DNA from: Planococcus maitriensis
GTDB lineage: Bacteria > Bacillota > Bacilli > Bacillales_A > Planococcaceae
Direction: 5' to 3'
Assembly: GCF_003289925.1 (NCBI RefSeq)
Contig: NZ_QLZQ01000001.1
Coordinates: 310,001 to 374,000 of the forward strand
Length of the DNA stretch: 64,000 bases
Every line of letters starts with the position of its first letter. Positions within the stretch are counted from its first letter, which is position 1. A program made the translations under genes and the position numbers. Below are positions 34,957 to 43,696 of this stretch, in pieces. Below the pieces are notes generated by a model that saw only the letters and a program-made list of their open reading frames with translations, made no database searches and was not told the origin of the DNA.

Positions 34957-35187
34957 TCAATCCTCGTCTTTAATATCGATGTCATCGGGGATTGGCGTAG
35001 CGCGCCATTCTTCCAGCTCAAGTTTGGCGATTTCAAGCTGTTGGAAATGGCTTTCGAATTGGGAGGTGTTGATCAAGTATTGTTCTCCGTCATGGACTGC
35101 GCGAATCCGGCCTTCAAGTACATAGCGGTTGACTTGTTCTTCCGGCATCGACAAAAAAGCAGCAGTTTCCGGGACTGTCATATACAT
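34957..35187 (-). CDS. Excisionase-like helix-turn-helix protein, 76 residues
   Basis: Small DNA-binding protein of the excisionase/MerR-like HTH_17 type: MTVPETAAFLSMPEEQVNRYVLEGRIRAVHDGEQYLINTSQF is the usual helix-turn-helix-wing arrangement, followed by an amphipathic helix and an acidic tail. GAGGAGG precedes ATG 35187. No integrase or phage gene is near, so it is probably a chromosomal regulator; target unknown. Confidence 0.75.
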   Translation of the reverse strand: MYMTVPETAAFLSMPEEQVNRYVLEGRIRAVHDGEQYLINTSQFESHFQQLEIAKLELEEWRATPIPDDIDIKDED

Positions 35188-35372
35188 GCGATCGCCTCCT
35201 CTTTTCTTCTATTATAATCTTATTTACAGCCTATCTCAAACCATCTGCGCCGTGGTATCTTTATGGGGTGCGCGTGGATTTCCATAATCTATTGTAAACA
35301 TGGCCAGGTCCACAGCCATGGCATTAAAAAAATGACAGCTTAAATATAGAATGGGAAAGTGGTGGGAAGCTG

Positions 35373-36236
35373 ATGCAGATTAAGGCATACATATGGGTGT
35401 TATTCGCGGCAATGCTTTGGGGGACGACAGGGACTGCCCAGACGTTTCTGGTGGGGGATGCGCATCCGTTGACGATCGGTGCAGCCCGTCTCGCGATCGG
35501 CGGTTTTGGCCTTCTGGCATTTGTGTGGATTTCAGGAAAACTGAGGGGCGTACAACTCCCGTGGCTTTGGGTCGGGCTTTCAGCATTGTGCATGGCCTTG
35601 TTTCAACCTTTCTTTTTTTCAGCCGTGCAATTGACGGGCGTCGCGATCGGGACGGTCGTGGCAATCGGCAGCGCGCCAGCTTTTTCGGGAATATTGGAAG
35701 CGCTCGTATTGAAGCGCAGACCTGAACGTGTGTGGGTATTTTCAAGCACTCTGTCGGTCGTTGGCTGTATTTTGCTTTTTGCGAACCGTGATAGTTATAT
35801 CGTCGACCCGCTCGGCGTGATGCTCGGGTTGCTGGCAGGTTTGGCATTTGCAGGATATGCCATGTTCAGCAAAAATGTCCTGGGTCTCATGGAAGTAATG
35901 CCCGCGGTGGCTGTAATCTTTTCACTCAGCGGGCTTGGCTTATTGCTGTTCCTGTTTTTCCTGGATACCGGCTATTTAGCAGTACCGCAAAATATGATGA
36001 TCGTGGCATATTTGGGCCTTGCGGCGACAAGTCTTGCTTATTTATTATTCTCGAGCGGATTAAAAAATATTCCTTCCTCCTCTGCGGTCACTTTATCGCT
36101 AGCAGAGCCGCTGACAGCTTCTGTTTTGGGAGTTGCCGTAGTTGGTGAAGCGTTGAGCGGGCAGTCTTGGGTCGGGGTAGCGCTGTTGATCGGCGGCATT
36201 GCGCTGCTCGCATTCGGCAAAAACCGCAAAGCTTAA
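35373..36236 (+). CDS. EamA-family (DMT) transporter
   Basis: A 287-residue protein with ten membrane segments in two EamA repeats (1-135 and 145-280). LWGTTGTAQTFLV near the start and the SLAEPLTASVLGV repeat near the end are typical of drug/metabolite exporters of the RhaT/YdcZ-like group. Substrate unknown. GTGGTGGG precedes the ATG. The two-component genes follow 80 bases later on the same strand. Confidence 0.85.
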   Translation: MQIKAYIWVLFAAMLWGTTGTAQTFLVGDAHPLTIGAARLAIGGFGLLAFVWISGKLRGVQLPWLWVGLSALCMALFQPFFFSAVQLTGVAIGTVVAIGSAPAFSGILEALVLKRRPERVWVFSSTLSVVGCILLFANRDSYIVDPLGVMLGLLAGLAFAGYAMFSKNVLGLMEVMPAVAVIFSLSGLGLLLFLFFLDTGYLAVPQNMMIVAYLGLAATSLAYLLFSSGLKNIPSSSAVTLSLAEPLTASVLGVAVVGEALSGQSWVGVALLIGGIALLAFGKNRKA

Positions 36237-36316
36237 GAATTTCTTCAGAATTTGAATGGGCTTTGCTTAAGAATTTCACTTTATACTTAAGCCAGAAATG
36301 AAAAGAGGTGGAACGT

Positions 36317-37009
36317 GTGGAACAGCTGACAGTCATGGTGGCGGATGATGACCAGGAAATACGTGAGGGCATCAGCATTTATTTGAAAAATGAAGGCTTT
36401 CTGGTAGTAGGGGCAGCAGATGGCCAGGAAGCACTTGATTTGCTGGAAACGACGCAAGTGCATCTGGTCATTATGGATATCATGATGCCGAAGCTTGACG
36501 GCATTCATTCAACCTTCAAGATTCGCGAAAACCGAAATATCCCGATTATCATGCTGAGTGCCAGGAGTGAGGATTCCGATAAAATCCATGGGTTGTCAAT
36601 CGGGGCGGATGATTATGTAACCAAGCCTTTCCATCCGATGGAATTGATGGCACGGGTGAAATCCCAACTCAGACGTTACGTGACTCTTGGGGATTACGGA
36701 CAGTCCGGCCAAAAGCTTGAAATCGACGGATTGACGCTGGATTCAGAGTCGAAAACGGTTACTGTAGACGGCACGGAAATCCGGATGACGCCGACGGAAT
36801 TCAATATAACCGAGTTGTTGATGCAGCATCCCGGACGGGTATTTTCCATCGGTGAAATCTACGAACGGGTCTGGCGGGAACCTGCATACAATGCAGAGAA
36901 CATCGTCGCTGTGCATATCCGCAAAATCCGGGAGAAAATCGAGGCGGATCCAAAAAATCCGAGGTATGTGAAGGTGGTGTGGGGCATTGGCTACAAAATG
37001 GAAAAATGA
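36317..37009 (+). CDS. OmpR/PhoB-family response regulator
   Basis: A 230-residue two-domain regulator: receiver (ADDDQE acidic pocket, phospho-aspartate in LVIMDIMMPKLDG, TKPF lysine) and a winged-helix DNA-binding domain (MTPTEFNITELLMQHPGRVFSIGEIYERVW, ending VWGIGYKM). GTG 36317 is chosen, seven bases after GAGGTGG; an upstream GTG at 36308 overlaps the site. Partner of the kinase at 37147. No target is evident. Confidence 0.92.
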   Translation: MEQLTVMVADDDQEIREGISIYLKNEGFLVVGAADGQEALDLLETTQVHLVIMDIMMPKLDGIHSTFKIRENRNIPIIMLSARSEDSDKIHGLSIGADDYVTKPFHPMELMARVKSQLRRYVTLGDYGQSGQKLEIDGLTLDSESKTVTVDGTEIRMTPTEFNITELLMQHPGRVFSIGEIYERVWREPAYNAENIVAVHIRKIREKIEADPKNPRYVKVVWGIGYKMEK

Positions 37010-37145
37010 TCTTTGGTCTGTCGCCGCGATCATCGTGGCTGTACTATGCCTCATCTACTGCTCTTCTTTCATTTTGGACTTTGTATTCAAATCTCCGGAA
37101 AATTTGCTTGCCACACTCCGCCACTTAACAAAAGGAGACATATAA
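36987..37145 (+). CDS. Candidate 52-residue single-pass membrane protein
   Basis: A frame opening at TTG 36987 inside the end of the response regulator gene runs to TAA 37143-37145, one base before the kinase ATG. The product has a basic/aromatic N-terminus (ATKWKNDLW), one strongly hydrophobic segment (SVAAIIVAVLCLIYCSSFIL) and a polar tail. GGTGGTG is a possible ribosome site. The placement, exactly filling the gap between regulator and kinase, suggests a translated coupling or accessory peptide, but it could be chance. Confidence 0.45.
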   Translation: MATKWKNDLWSVAAIIVAVLCLIYCSSFILDFVFKSPENLLATLRHLTKGDI

Positions 37146-37146
37146 T

Positions 37147-39294
37147 ATGAAGAAATGGATGTGGCTTGCAAGCATTTCCCTATTGCTGCTATGCCTTTGG
37201 ACGGTCGTGGAAGAAGCGCCAGGGTATTTCGGCAAAGCTTACACGGACACGGAAGCTTTCCGATATGATTTTGACAGATTTACGGAAGGGCTGCTGTTAT
37301 TCGAGCTGGCCCCGCCCGAAGCCTCTGTCGATCAATCGGTCGCTTCCTGGGAGCTTGACCAGTACCGCATGGACCATCATTCGCTGACTGATCAAATCCA
37401 GGCGGTGCGGGAACAATATGCGGATGCGATTTCTGCGGCAGAGGAAGAAGGCGATAGCTCCTTAGCGGAAGAATTGGAAGAACAGCGTGGAGAGGGAATT
37501 TCGGCTGTGCGTGAAAACTTTTCCGACGACGAAGCAGCGAAAAAAGCGATTATCGAACAACGCGAAGCGGATCATGAGGAAGCGCTAGGGCAATTGGCTG
37601 CACAGAAAGCCCAATTTGAGGGCCAAGCTTCAGGCTATGCCTATCAACTAAGGGATCTGGATAGCGGTGAAGTATTCACAAAAGGAACAATCGCCGATTC
37701 GCCTTTTTTTGAACAAGTGTATTCTTCGCAAGAGCCGCTTCATTTCAGCAACGGCTATTGGAGTTATGATTTTCATTACGATGATGCCAATAGCGCGCTG
37801 GCAGAAAACCGGTTTTCAGGAATCATTCAAATACCGGAAAAAGCAGTGGCAGGGGCATCGGTAAAGAGTGGGATGAATCAATTCCAGCTGGTCAAGTTCC
37901 TGCTGTATTTCCTATTGGCCTCGGCAGTAGCCGGCGCTTGGTGGTTTTTTAAAAAGCGCCCCATGCGGACAGCCTGGTATACCGGGTTAACCAGCTATGA
38001 CAAATGGCGAAAACTTCCCGTTGAATGGAGGCTTATCGGGTTCATCGTATCGGCTATGTTCGCCTTGGCCGGTGCGGACCATTTCGCGGCAGCGTTGACA
38101 AGGCCGTGGCAAAGCGGGAGTGGCTCCTTTCTGGAAGTCTTCATGGCGCTGGCATTCGCAGTGCTGTTCTTGTCGCTATGTATGTTGCAGGCAATATGGC
38201 TGTGGCAGCATTTCGGCAAGTGGAGTTCCTTCAAAGAAGAAATTCAGCAAAGTTTTACAGCGTCTCAGGTTCATTCGGCAAAAGATGCCTTTCTCGACCG
38301 GACGATCGGTTTCCAGATGGCTTGGGTGCTCGTGTTGGTATTCTTTTGGGGCGCCGGGACTGCGCTCATGGCAGTTCAGCCGTTCTTGCTTATTATCTGG
38401 CTGCCGGCTACATTCTTGGTCGGGCTGCCGTCGCTGCTGTTTTTGATGACGCGTTTCGGTTATTTGAACCGGCTGCTTAAAGGGACGGAACAGCTTGCTG
38501 CTGGAAGCTTGGGAGCGGAATTGAAAGTGAAAGGCAAATCGCCGTTTAGCCGCCATGCTGAACATTTGAATGTTTTACGGGAAGGCTACAAGGAGTCGGT
38601 ATCTGAAAGGGCAAAAAGCGAGCGCCTGAAAACGGAACTCATTACCAATGTCAGCCACGACCTCCGCACGCCGCTCACATCGATCATCACCTACACCGGC
38701 CTTTTGAAGAATGAAGACCTCGGAAACGAAGAACGGCGGAAATATGTCGACATTCTAGACCGGAAATCAGAGCGGCTGAAAGTATTGATTGAAGATTTAT
38801 TCGAGGTATCGAAAATGGCCAGCGGAAACGCGGAGATCTCGAAACAACGCCTGGATATGAAACAATTGTTAATGCAAGCCTTGGCAGAACACGAAGAAGC
38901 GATACAGGAAGCGGAACTCGATGTCCGCATCAAAGCGCCTGGCCATCCGGTATACGCTTCGGTCGATGGGCAAAAGTGGTGGCGCCTTCTTGACAACCTG
39001 ATCCTGAACGCTACCAAATATTCATTGCCGGGAAGCCGTGTTTATATCGCACTTGAAGAACAATCAGATGAACTGGCCATGACGATGAAGAATGTCACGC
39101 GCTATGAATTGGGCGACAATACGGAAGAATTACTCGAGCGCTTCAAGCGCGGCGACACCTCGAGGCAAACCAAGGGTTCAGGGCTTGGGCTCGCCATTGC
39201 CCAGTCCATCGTGGACCTTCACGGGGGGCAGATGAAACTGGCAGTGGACGGGGATTTGTTTAAGGTAACCATCATGCTCCCGAATCATTCATAG
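37147..39294 (+). CDS. Sensor histidine kinase with coiled-coil extracellular region
   Basis: A 715-residue membrane kinase. TM1 is at 4-20; an extracytoplasmic sensor (about 25-240) contains a long Glu/Ala/Gln-rich coiled coil (about 80-165). Four or more hydrophobic segments follow (240-440), then a linker, HisKA (LITNVSHDLRTPLTSIITYTGLL) and HATPase_c (LLDNLILNATKYS, GSGLGLAIAQSIVDLHGG). AAAGGAG lies before the ATG. It pairs with the response regulator just upstream. Stimulus unknown; a stretched, charged sensor of this kind could respond to envelope state. Confidence 0.88.
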   Translation: MKKWMWLASISLLLLCLWTVVEEAPGYFGKAYTDTEAFRYDFDRFTEGLLLFELAPPEASVDQSVASWELDQYRMDHHSLTDQIQAVREQYADAISAAEEEGDSSLAEELEEQRGEGISAVRENFSDDEAAKKAIIEQREADHEEALGQLAAQKAQFEGQASGYAYQLRDLDSGEVFTKGTIADSPFFEQVYSSQEPLHFSNGYWSYDFHYDDANSALAENRFSGIIQIPEKAVAGASVKSGMNQFQLVKFLLYFLLASAVAGAWWFFKKRPMRTAWYTGLTSYDKWRKLPVEWRLIGFIVSAMFALAGADHFAAALTRPWQSGSGSFLEVFMALAFAVLFLSLCMLQAIWLWQHFGKWSSFKEEIQQSFTASQVHSAKDAFLDRTIGFQMAWVLVLVFFWGAGTALMAVQPFLLIIWLPATFLVGLPSLLFLMTRFGYLNRLLKGTEQLAAGSLGAELKVKGKSPFSRHAEHLNVLREGYKESVSERAKSERLKTELITNVSHDLRTPLTSIITYTGLLKNEDLGNEERRKYVDILDRKSERLKVLIEDLFEVSKMASGNAEISKQRLDMKQLLMQALAEHEEAIQEAELDVRIKAPGHPVYASVDGQKWWRLLDNLILNATKYSLPGSRVYIALEEQSDELAMTMKNVTRYELGDNTEELLERFKRGDTSRQTKGSGLGLAIAQSIVDLHGGQMKLAVDGDLFKVTIMLPNHS

Positions 39295-39309
39295 TATGTA
39301 AAAACGCAT

Positions 39310-39345
39310 AAAACCGCCTGCCAGAAATCCGGCAGGCGGTTTTTT
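39310..39345 (+). terminator. Terminator of the two-component unit
   Basis: AAAACCGCCTGCC pairs with GGCAGGCGGTTTT, then T-run. Confidence 0.92.
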
Positions 39346-39413
39346 CATTGAGCCGGTATACACATCAGCCGTGAATATAGCCCGGGGTTAGAAGCGGAAG
39401 GTGGTGAGATTGT

Positions 39414-39438
39414 GTTTACGAAGAATATAAGGGGGGAT
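39414..39438 (+). promoter_or_regulatory. Possible sigma-B promoter
   Basis: GTTTAC (39414-39419), 13 bases, GGGGAT (39433-39438), one mismatch in each box. Confidence 0.4.
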
Positions 39439-39478
39439 ACTAAATATGAACCATTAAATTGTAAAGGAGATGACACAT

Positions 39479-40729
39479 TTGAATGATGTAACCAACTCAT
39501 TCCAGAATGTCGGGAATACGATCATCAATTACATCCCGAACATTCTCGGCGCCTTATTGTTGCTTGTCGTTGCATGGCTCGTCGCTACGATCGTCAAAGC
39601 GATTTTCTCGAAAGGGCTGAAAAAAATCGGCGCCGACAACGCTATGGTCAAAGGCCATATGGCTAAAACGAAGGAAGACGCGGATGATAAACTGGACTCT
39701 ATCGGAAAAATTCTTTATTATTTGATTTTCATTCTGTTCATTCCAAGTGTATTGCAAGCGCTCGACATGCATAATGTCGCCCAGCCGATCTCGAACATGA
39801 TGGACAAGTTCCTGGCATTCCTGCCGAACCTGTTCATGGCGATCCTGATCTTGGTGATTGGCTACTTCATCGCGAAATTCGTCAAGAAATTGGTAGAGAG
39901 CTTATTGGCCACGATGAATATCGACAAATGGTTCAATAAAATGACCAATAAATCCGGAACGAACGAGCGGGTGGCTCCGAGCGACCAAAACACGCTCGCT
40001 AAAGTTTTGGCGAATGTAGTCTTTGTCATCGTGTTGATCCCGATCGTGACGGTGGCGCTTGAAACCTTGAACATCCAATCGATTTCACAACCAATCGTCT
40101 CGATGCTCAACCAGGTGCTGGGCATGATCCCGAATATCTTTGTCGGCATCATCCTCATCCTTGCCGGTGTTTTCATCGCGAAGTTCGTCGCGGATTTGCT
40201 GATCGGCCTATTGAACGGCACAGGGATCAACCGCTTCTCTTCCTATTTGAGCCCTGACAAGAACAAAGAACCGTCATTCGATATTGCACAGATCATCGGC
40301 AAGGTCGTCCAGGCGATCATCGTCATCTTCTTCGTGGTGGAAGCCATGAATGTCTTGCAGCTCGACGTGTTGAATTCCATCGGCAGCGCAATCATCGCTT
40401 ACTTGCCTCTATTGATCAGTTCATTGATCATCCTGGGGCTCGGTCTCATCGGTGGCAGCATGCTCGGTAATTACATCACACGTGCATCGGGGAATAAGTT
40501 GTTCGGCGGCATCGTGAAATATGCGATTTTCATCATCGCGATTTTCATGACGCTCGACCAATTGAACTTCGCTTCGAGCATTGTCAACTTGGCCTTCCTG
40601 TTCATCATTGCAGGCATTGCAGTTGCTTTCGCCATCGCATTCGGTATCGGCGGCCGCGACTTTGCGAAAAACCAGTTGGCTAAAATGGAAAAGAAAATGA
40701 AAGAAGAAGACAATAAACCGAATATGTAA
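39479..40729 (+). CDS. TM-helix repeat mechanosensitive channel-like protein
   Basis: A 416-residue membrane protein with repeated units of the conserved TM-helix type found in bacterial CmpX-like mechanosensitive channel relatives: IPNILGALLLLVVAWLVA, LPNLFMAILILVIGYFIAKFVKKL, IPNIFVGIILILAGVFIAKFV, each a hydrophobic helix ending in basic residues. Three or four repeats are visible, followed by a polar tail (KMEKKMKEED). AAGGAG abuts ATG 39470 but is nine bases from TTG 39479, which is therefore preferred. A sigma-B-like promoter upstream hints at stress induction. Confidence 0.78.
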   Translation: MNDVTNSFQNVGNTIINYIPNILGALLLLVVAWLVATIVKAIFSKGLKKIGADNAMVKGHMAKTKEDADDKLDSIGKILYYLIFILFIPSVLQALDMHNVAQPISNMMDKFLAFLPNLFMAILILVIGYFIAKFVKKLVESLLATMNIDKWFNKMTNKSGTNERVAPSDQNTLAKVLANVVFVIVLIPIVTVALETLNIQSISQPIVSMLNQVLGMIPNIFVGIILILAGVFIAKFVADLLIGLLNGTGINRFSSYLSPDKNKEPSFDIAQIIGKVVQAIIVIFFVVEAMNVLQLDVLNSIGSAIIAYLPLLISSLIILGLGLIGGSMLGNYITRASGNKLFGGIVKYAIFIIAIFMTLDQLNFASSIVNLAFLFIIAGIAVAFAIAFGIGGRDFAKNQLAKMEKKMKEEDNKPNM

Positions 40730-40740
40730 GCCATCTTCAG

Positions 40741-40772
40741 CTGCGCCCGGCATATGCCAGGCGCAGTTTTTT
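40741..40772 (+). terminator. Terminator of the TM-helix gene
   Basis: CTGCGCC pairs with GGCGCAG with an inner self-complementary GGCATATGCC, then six T. Confidence 0.88.
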
Positions 40773-41044
40773 CATGCAATCATATGCCAGTAGAGTGGAA
40801 ATGGATAAGAATATCAGGTGGAATGAATAAATAAACATTAATATACATATCGCTTGTAAAAAAGTTCCTTTTTTAATTTGGATAAAATATATATTCATAT
40901 AACATTCGGAAAATCGGAATGACAAGCTGAAAAATGATAGTAAAAGAGATAAAGGGAAAAAAAGTTTATTTTTACAGGTCCATCAGAAATAAAATAGTCC
41001 AAAAAGGTTATTAGTATAATTGTTCAAATTTTATAAAAATTCAG
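40773..41044. other. AT-rich gap without recognised genes
   Basis: About 270 bases, very AT-rich, between the terminator and the carboxylate operon promoter. No convincing reading frame, hairpin or repeat was seen; it may help promoter activity. Confidence 0.5.
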
Positions 41045-41074
41045 TTGACTATCATTTATGCAAACGGTTACAAT
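41045..41074 (+). promoter_or_regulatory. Sigma-A promoter of the carboxylate-uptake operon
   Basis: TTGACT (41045-41050), 18 bases, TACAAT (41069-41074). Confidence 0.75.
41058..41073 (+). promoter_or_regulatory. CcpA cre site
   Basis: ATGCAAACGGTTACAA fits every position of the cre consensus WTGNAANCGNWNNCWW and overlaps the spacer and -10, so CcpA bound here should repress the operon. Confidence 0.88.
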
Positions 41075-41126
41075 CAAGGGAGTTATTACGATAATAATTT
41101 TTGAAGGGGGATCGTTTGAACAAAAT

Positions 41127-41142
41127 CTGAGCGAACGCTCAG
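41127..41142. promoter_or_regulatory. Palindromic operator, TetR-like
   Basis: CTGAGCGAACGCTCAG is a perfect 7-bp inverted repeat with two-base spacer, in the leader between promoter and first gene. The form is that of TetR-family operators. The binding protein is not encoded nearby. Confidence 0.6.
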
Positions 41143-41188
41143 TCTGGGGTGTATGAAAAGAGAGATTACACAAATTGGAGGGGAAAAC

Positions 41189-41458
41189 ATGAAAGCTTAT
41201 AAAAAAGAAGTCCAGTTTACCATTTGGATGACAGCGGCGTTTATTCTGGTGGGGAACGTCGGCTTGATCTTTTCCATTTTCCCGGTAGATGCCATGCTAT
41301 TAGGCTTTCCGGTCATGTATATCGTGCCTATTTTGATGGGCTGGTTCGGCGTTTTCCTGCTGACGCTCATTGCAGGGAAAATCGGCAACCGGATCGATGA
41401 TGAAATCGATCGAGAAAATGATGCGCTCGGCAATGCCGACGAAGTAAAGGAAGTGTAA
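41189..41458 (+). CDS. Small two-helix membrane protein, symporter partner
   Basis: An 89-residue protein with two membrane segments (about 9-30 and 38-60) and an acidic C-terminus (DDEIDRENDA). Small proteins of this form lie directly ahead of sodium:solute symporters in many bacteria (YhjC-like, DUF3311/DUF485-like); they are thought to help symporter assembly or function. GGAGGGG precedes ATG 41189, and the symporter ATG is three bases after its stop. Confidence 0.75.
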   Translation: MKAYKKEVQFTIWMTAAFILVGNVGLIFSIFPVDAMLLGFPVMYIVPILMGWFGVFLLTLIAGKIGNRIDDEIDRENDALGNADEVKEV

Positions 41459-41461
41459 GCG

Positions 41462-43108
41462 ATGGAGCAGAACTGGCAACTGGATAATCCAATAATGGGC
41501 CTCGCCGTAGTTGGGGCAACGTTCGTGCTATTTTATATCGTCGGTTTCATTTCAAACCGGAAAAGCAAATCGGCTAAAGAATTATATGTAGGCGGCTCGA
41601 ACGTCGGGGCGATTACAAACGGTTTGGCGATGGCTTCTACATATATGAGCCTTGCAACATTCTTAGGTATCACCGCTCTTATTTTGCAATTGCAGGTTCC
41701 TTTTATCATGCTGTGGATTCAATTGATCTTGGCGATTCCGTTGATCACGATCATTTACGGAACAAGCTTGCGCCGCATGGGTGCGTTTTCACCGACCCAT
41801 TTCATCCGTGACCGTTATGGTGTAACGGCTTCCATCATTGCAGCGTTATTCATGATCTTGGTTTCGATCATGTACGCATTAGGACAGATGATCGGCATCG
41901 CGATCACTTTCGAGACTTTGCTCGGAATTCCTTACATCACTGGACTATTCATCTTCGGGATCTTGATTGTCGGATACATCACGATCGGGGGCATGGCTGG
42001 AGCGACGAATAATGCCGCCATCCAAATGGTCATCATTGCATTGATGTTCATCGTGCCGCTTGCTGCCATCATGAAAGCGATCGGTGCTTCGGGCTGGTAT
42101 TTCCCGCCATTGCTTTATTCGGACATGGTTCCGGCCATGATGGATGCATTGCCTTCATTCTTTGATTACCAGTTTTCACCTAAATGGTATTTCTCCATCA
42201 TTCCTGCGCTGACGATCGGGGCGCTCGGATTGCCTCACTTGGCGATGCGTGTCTACACGGCTTCTTCATTGAAAAGTGCGCGTTCTGCCATGGTCTGGTT
42301 TGCCTTCATTCTCGGGCTGGTCTTCTCGGCGACGTATGCGATGGGCTTTGTCGGGGTCTTTGCGACAACTACGCAAGGCGTCACGATTTCCGATGGAGAT
42401 GCAGATAAACTAACGATTATTTTGAATATGGTCTATAACCCTGAATGGGTGACGGCGCTTGTCATTGCAGGGGCGATTTCTGCTGGCCTTTCGACGTTGA
42501 GCGGAAACTTGCTGGCGATCGGCGCATTGATCTCACAAGATATCATCTCTACATTGAAACCGAATATCCCGCAGCGCTTGAGCTTGCGCATCGGATTTAT
42601 CGCAATCTTTGCAGGGGGTATTGCGAGTATCCTGCTTGCGATTAACCCGCCGGCGTTTCTCGTCGTCAGTATTCTCTGGGCGTTCGGTTTGGCCGGTGTC
42701 ACCAATGCACCGCTGATCATCGTCGGCGTCTGGTGGAAAGAGGCAAATAAATTCGGCGCAATCGTGGCATCTGTCGTCGGCGGCGCCATCTATATCATCG
42801 TCTCTCCATTCGTCTTCCCGAGCATCGTCTTGACGGGCCACGCCGTGACCGATGGCATGGGGTTATCCGGCGCGATGCTTGCGGTCCCGATCAGCTTTAT
42901 CTTGCTGATTGTCGTTTCTTATATCACGAACCGCATGCCGGCGCTTTCCGGAAAATTGACGAAGCAAGCCGATATCGAATTGATCGAGCGCATCCATGGC
43001 TGGAAAGATATCAAAGCTTATCGTTATAACAGCACACTCGGCGCAGGAATCACGGTCGTCGTATCTGCTGCTGTGGCAATCTGGGCATTAATGCCTTGGG
43101 GAATGTAA
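41462..43108 (+). CDS. Sodium:solute symporter (SSS family)
   Basis: A 548-residue symporter with about 13 membrane segments, of the ActP/PutP-like SSS family. The ATYMSLATFLG stretch (about 60), RDRYG and the ISAGLSTLSGNLLAIGALISQDI block (helix with Na+-site serines, about 345) are hallmarks. The next genes include an acyl-CoA synthetase, so the substrate is probably a monocarboxylic acid such as acetate, propionate or a longer acid (inference). Controlled by the cre and palindrome upstream. Confidence 0.88.
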   Translation: MEQNWQLDNPIMGLAVVGATFVLFYIVGFISNRKSKSAKELYVGGSNVGAITNGLAMASTYMSLATFLGITALILQLQVPFIMLWIQLILAIPLITIIYGTSLRRMGAFSPTHFIRDRYGVTASIIAALFMILVSIMYALGQMIGIAITFETLLGIPYITGLFIFGILIVGYITIGGMAGATNNAAIQMVIIALMFIVPLAAIMKAIGASGWYFPPLLYSDMVPAMMDALPSFFDYQFSPKWYFSIIPALTIGALGLPHLAMRVYTASSLKSARSAMVWFAFILGLVFSATYAMGFVGVFATTTQGVTISDGDADKLTIILNMVYNPEWVTALVIAGAISAGLSTLSGNLLAIGALISQDIISTLKPNIPQRLSLRIGFIAIFAGGIASILLAINPPAFLVVSILWAFGLAGVTNAPLIIVGVWWKEANKFGAIVASVVGGAIYIIVSPFVFPSIVLTGHAVTDGMGLSGAMLAVPISFILLIVVSYITNRMPALSGKLTKQADIELIERIHGWKDIKAYRYNSTLGAGITVVVSAAVAIWALMPWGM

Positions 43109-43675
43109 ATGGTAAAGGGAGTGGCAAAGTTGGTTGGAAAAATGATAAGCCTGGATGATCCATCTTACCGGTCATTCCTGGAATTACCGAAAACCGAAAC
43201 GGTGAGCCGGATTTTACTGCTCCTCGTGGGAGTGGGCTACGGCGCGATCTCGATCGCGTCGCAAGCCTCATACATAAGCAGTTTCGATTCCGCTTTATTG
43301 CAGAATTTCCTTGTTCCCGCTATCTTCATCATTTTCGGGATCTTGACGGCGTTCATTACGAAAGTCGGCATGGCAGCGCTGCTGTGGGCGGGATCAAAGG
43401 CTTTAGGCGGAACTGCGAAATACCGCGCCATCAGCCTGGCAACACCAGTTGCGCTATTGCCGGGGCTTCTCGGTGCCCCGTATTTGGCCGGTCTTGGGGA
43501 CGGCTCATTATGGGTTAACCTGTTTCTCGTCGCCGGTGTGGTTTGGATGTATCTGGTCAGCGTGAAGATCATCCAGGCAGTCCAGGGCTTTACGGCAGCG
43601 AAAGCATATATGTCTGCGGGACTGGCGTTCCTGTTTTTGGCAAGTATCTATTATTTAATCGTCCCGGCGAGCTGA
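43109..43675 (+). CDS. Yip1-like membrane protein
   Basis: A 188-residue protein with five membrane segments resembling the Yip1 family of bacterial membrane proteins of unknown role. ATG 43109 follows the symporter stop directly; TTG 43130 has the better ribosome site (GGGAG at eight bases) and may be the real start, shortening the protein by seven residues. Its place inside the uptake operon suggests a role with the symporter or the synthetase. Confidence 0.7.
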   Translation: MVKGVAKLVGKMISLDDPSYRSFLELPKTETVSRILLLLVGVGYGAISIASQASYISSFDSALLQNFLVPAIFIIFGILTAFITKVGMAALLWAGSKALGGTAKYRAISLATPVALLPGLLGAPYLAGLGDGSLWVNLFLVAGVVWMYLVSVKIIQAVQGFTAAKAYMSAGLAFLFLASIYYLIVPAS

Positions 43676-43696
43676 TTAGGAAAAGGAGGAAATTAG

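Noticed and set aside
34957..35187. Excisionase-like gene as a sign of a prophage or integrative element
   Set aside because: No integrase, attachment repeats or phage genes are nearby; such HTH proteins are common in ordinary chromosomes.
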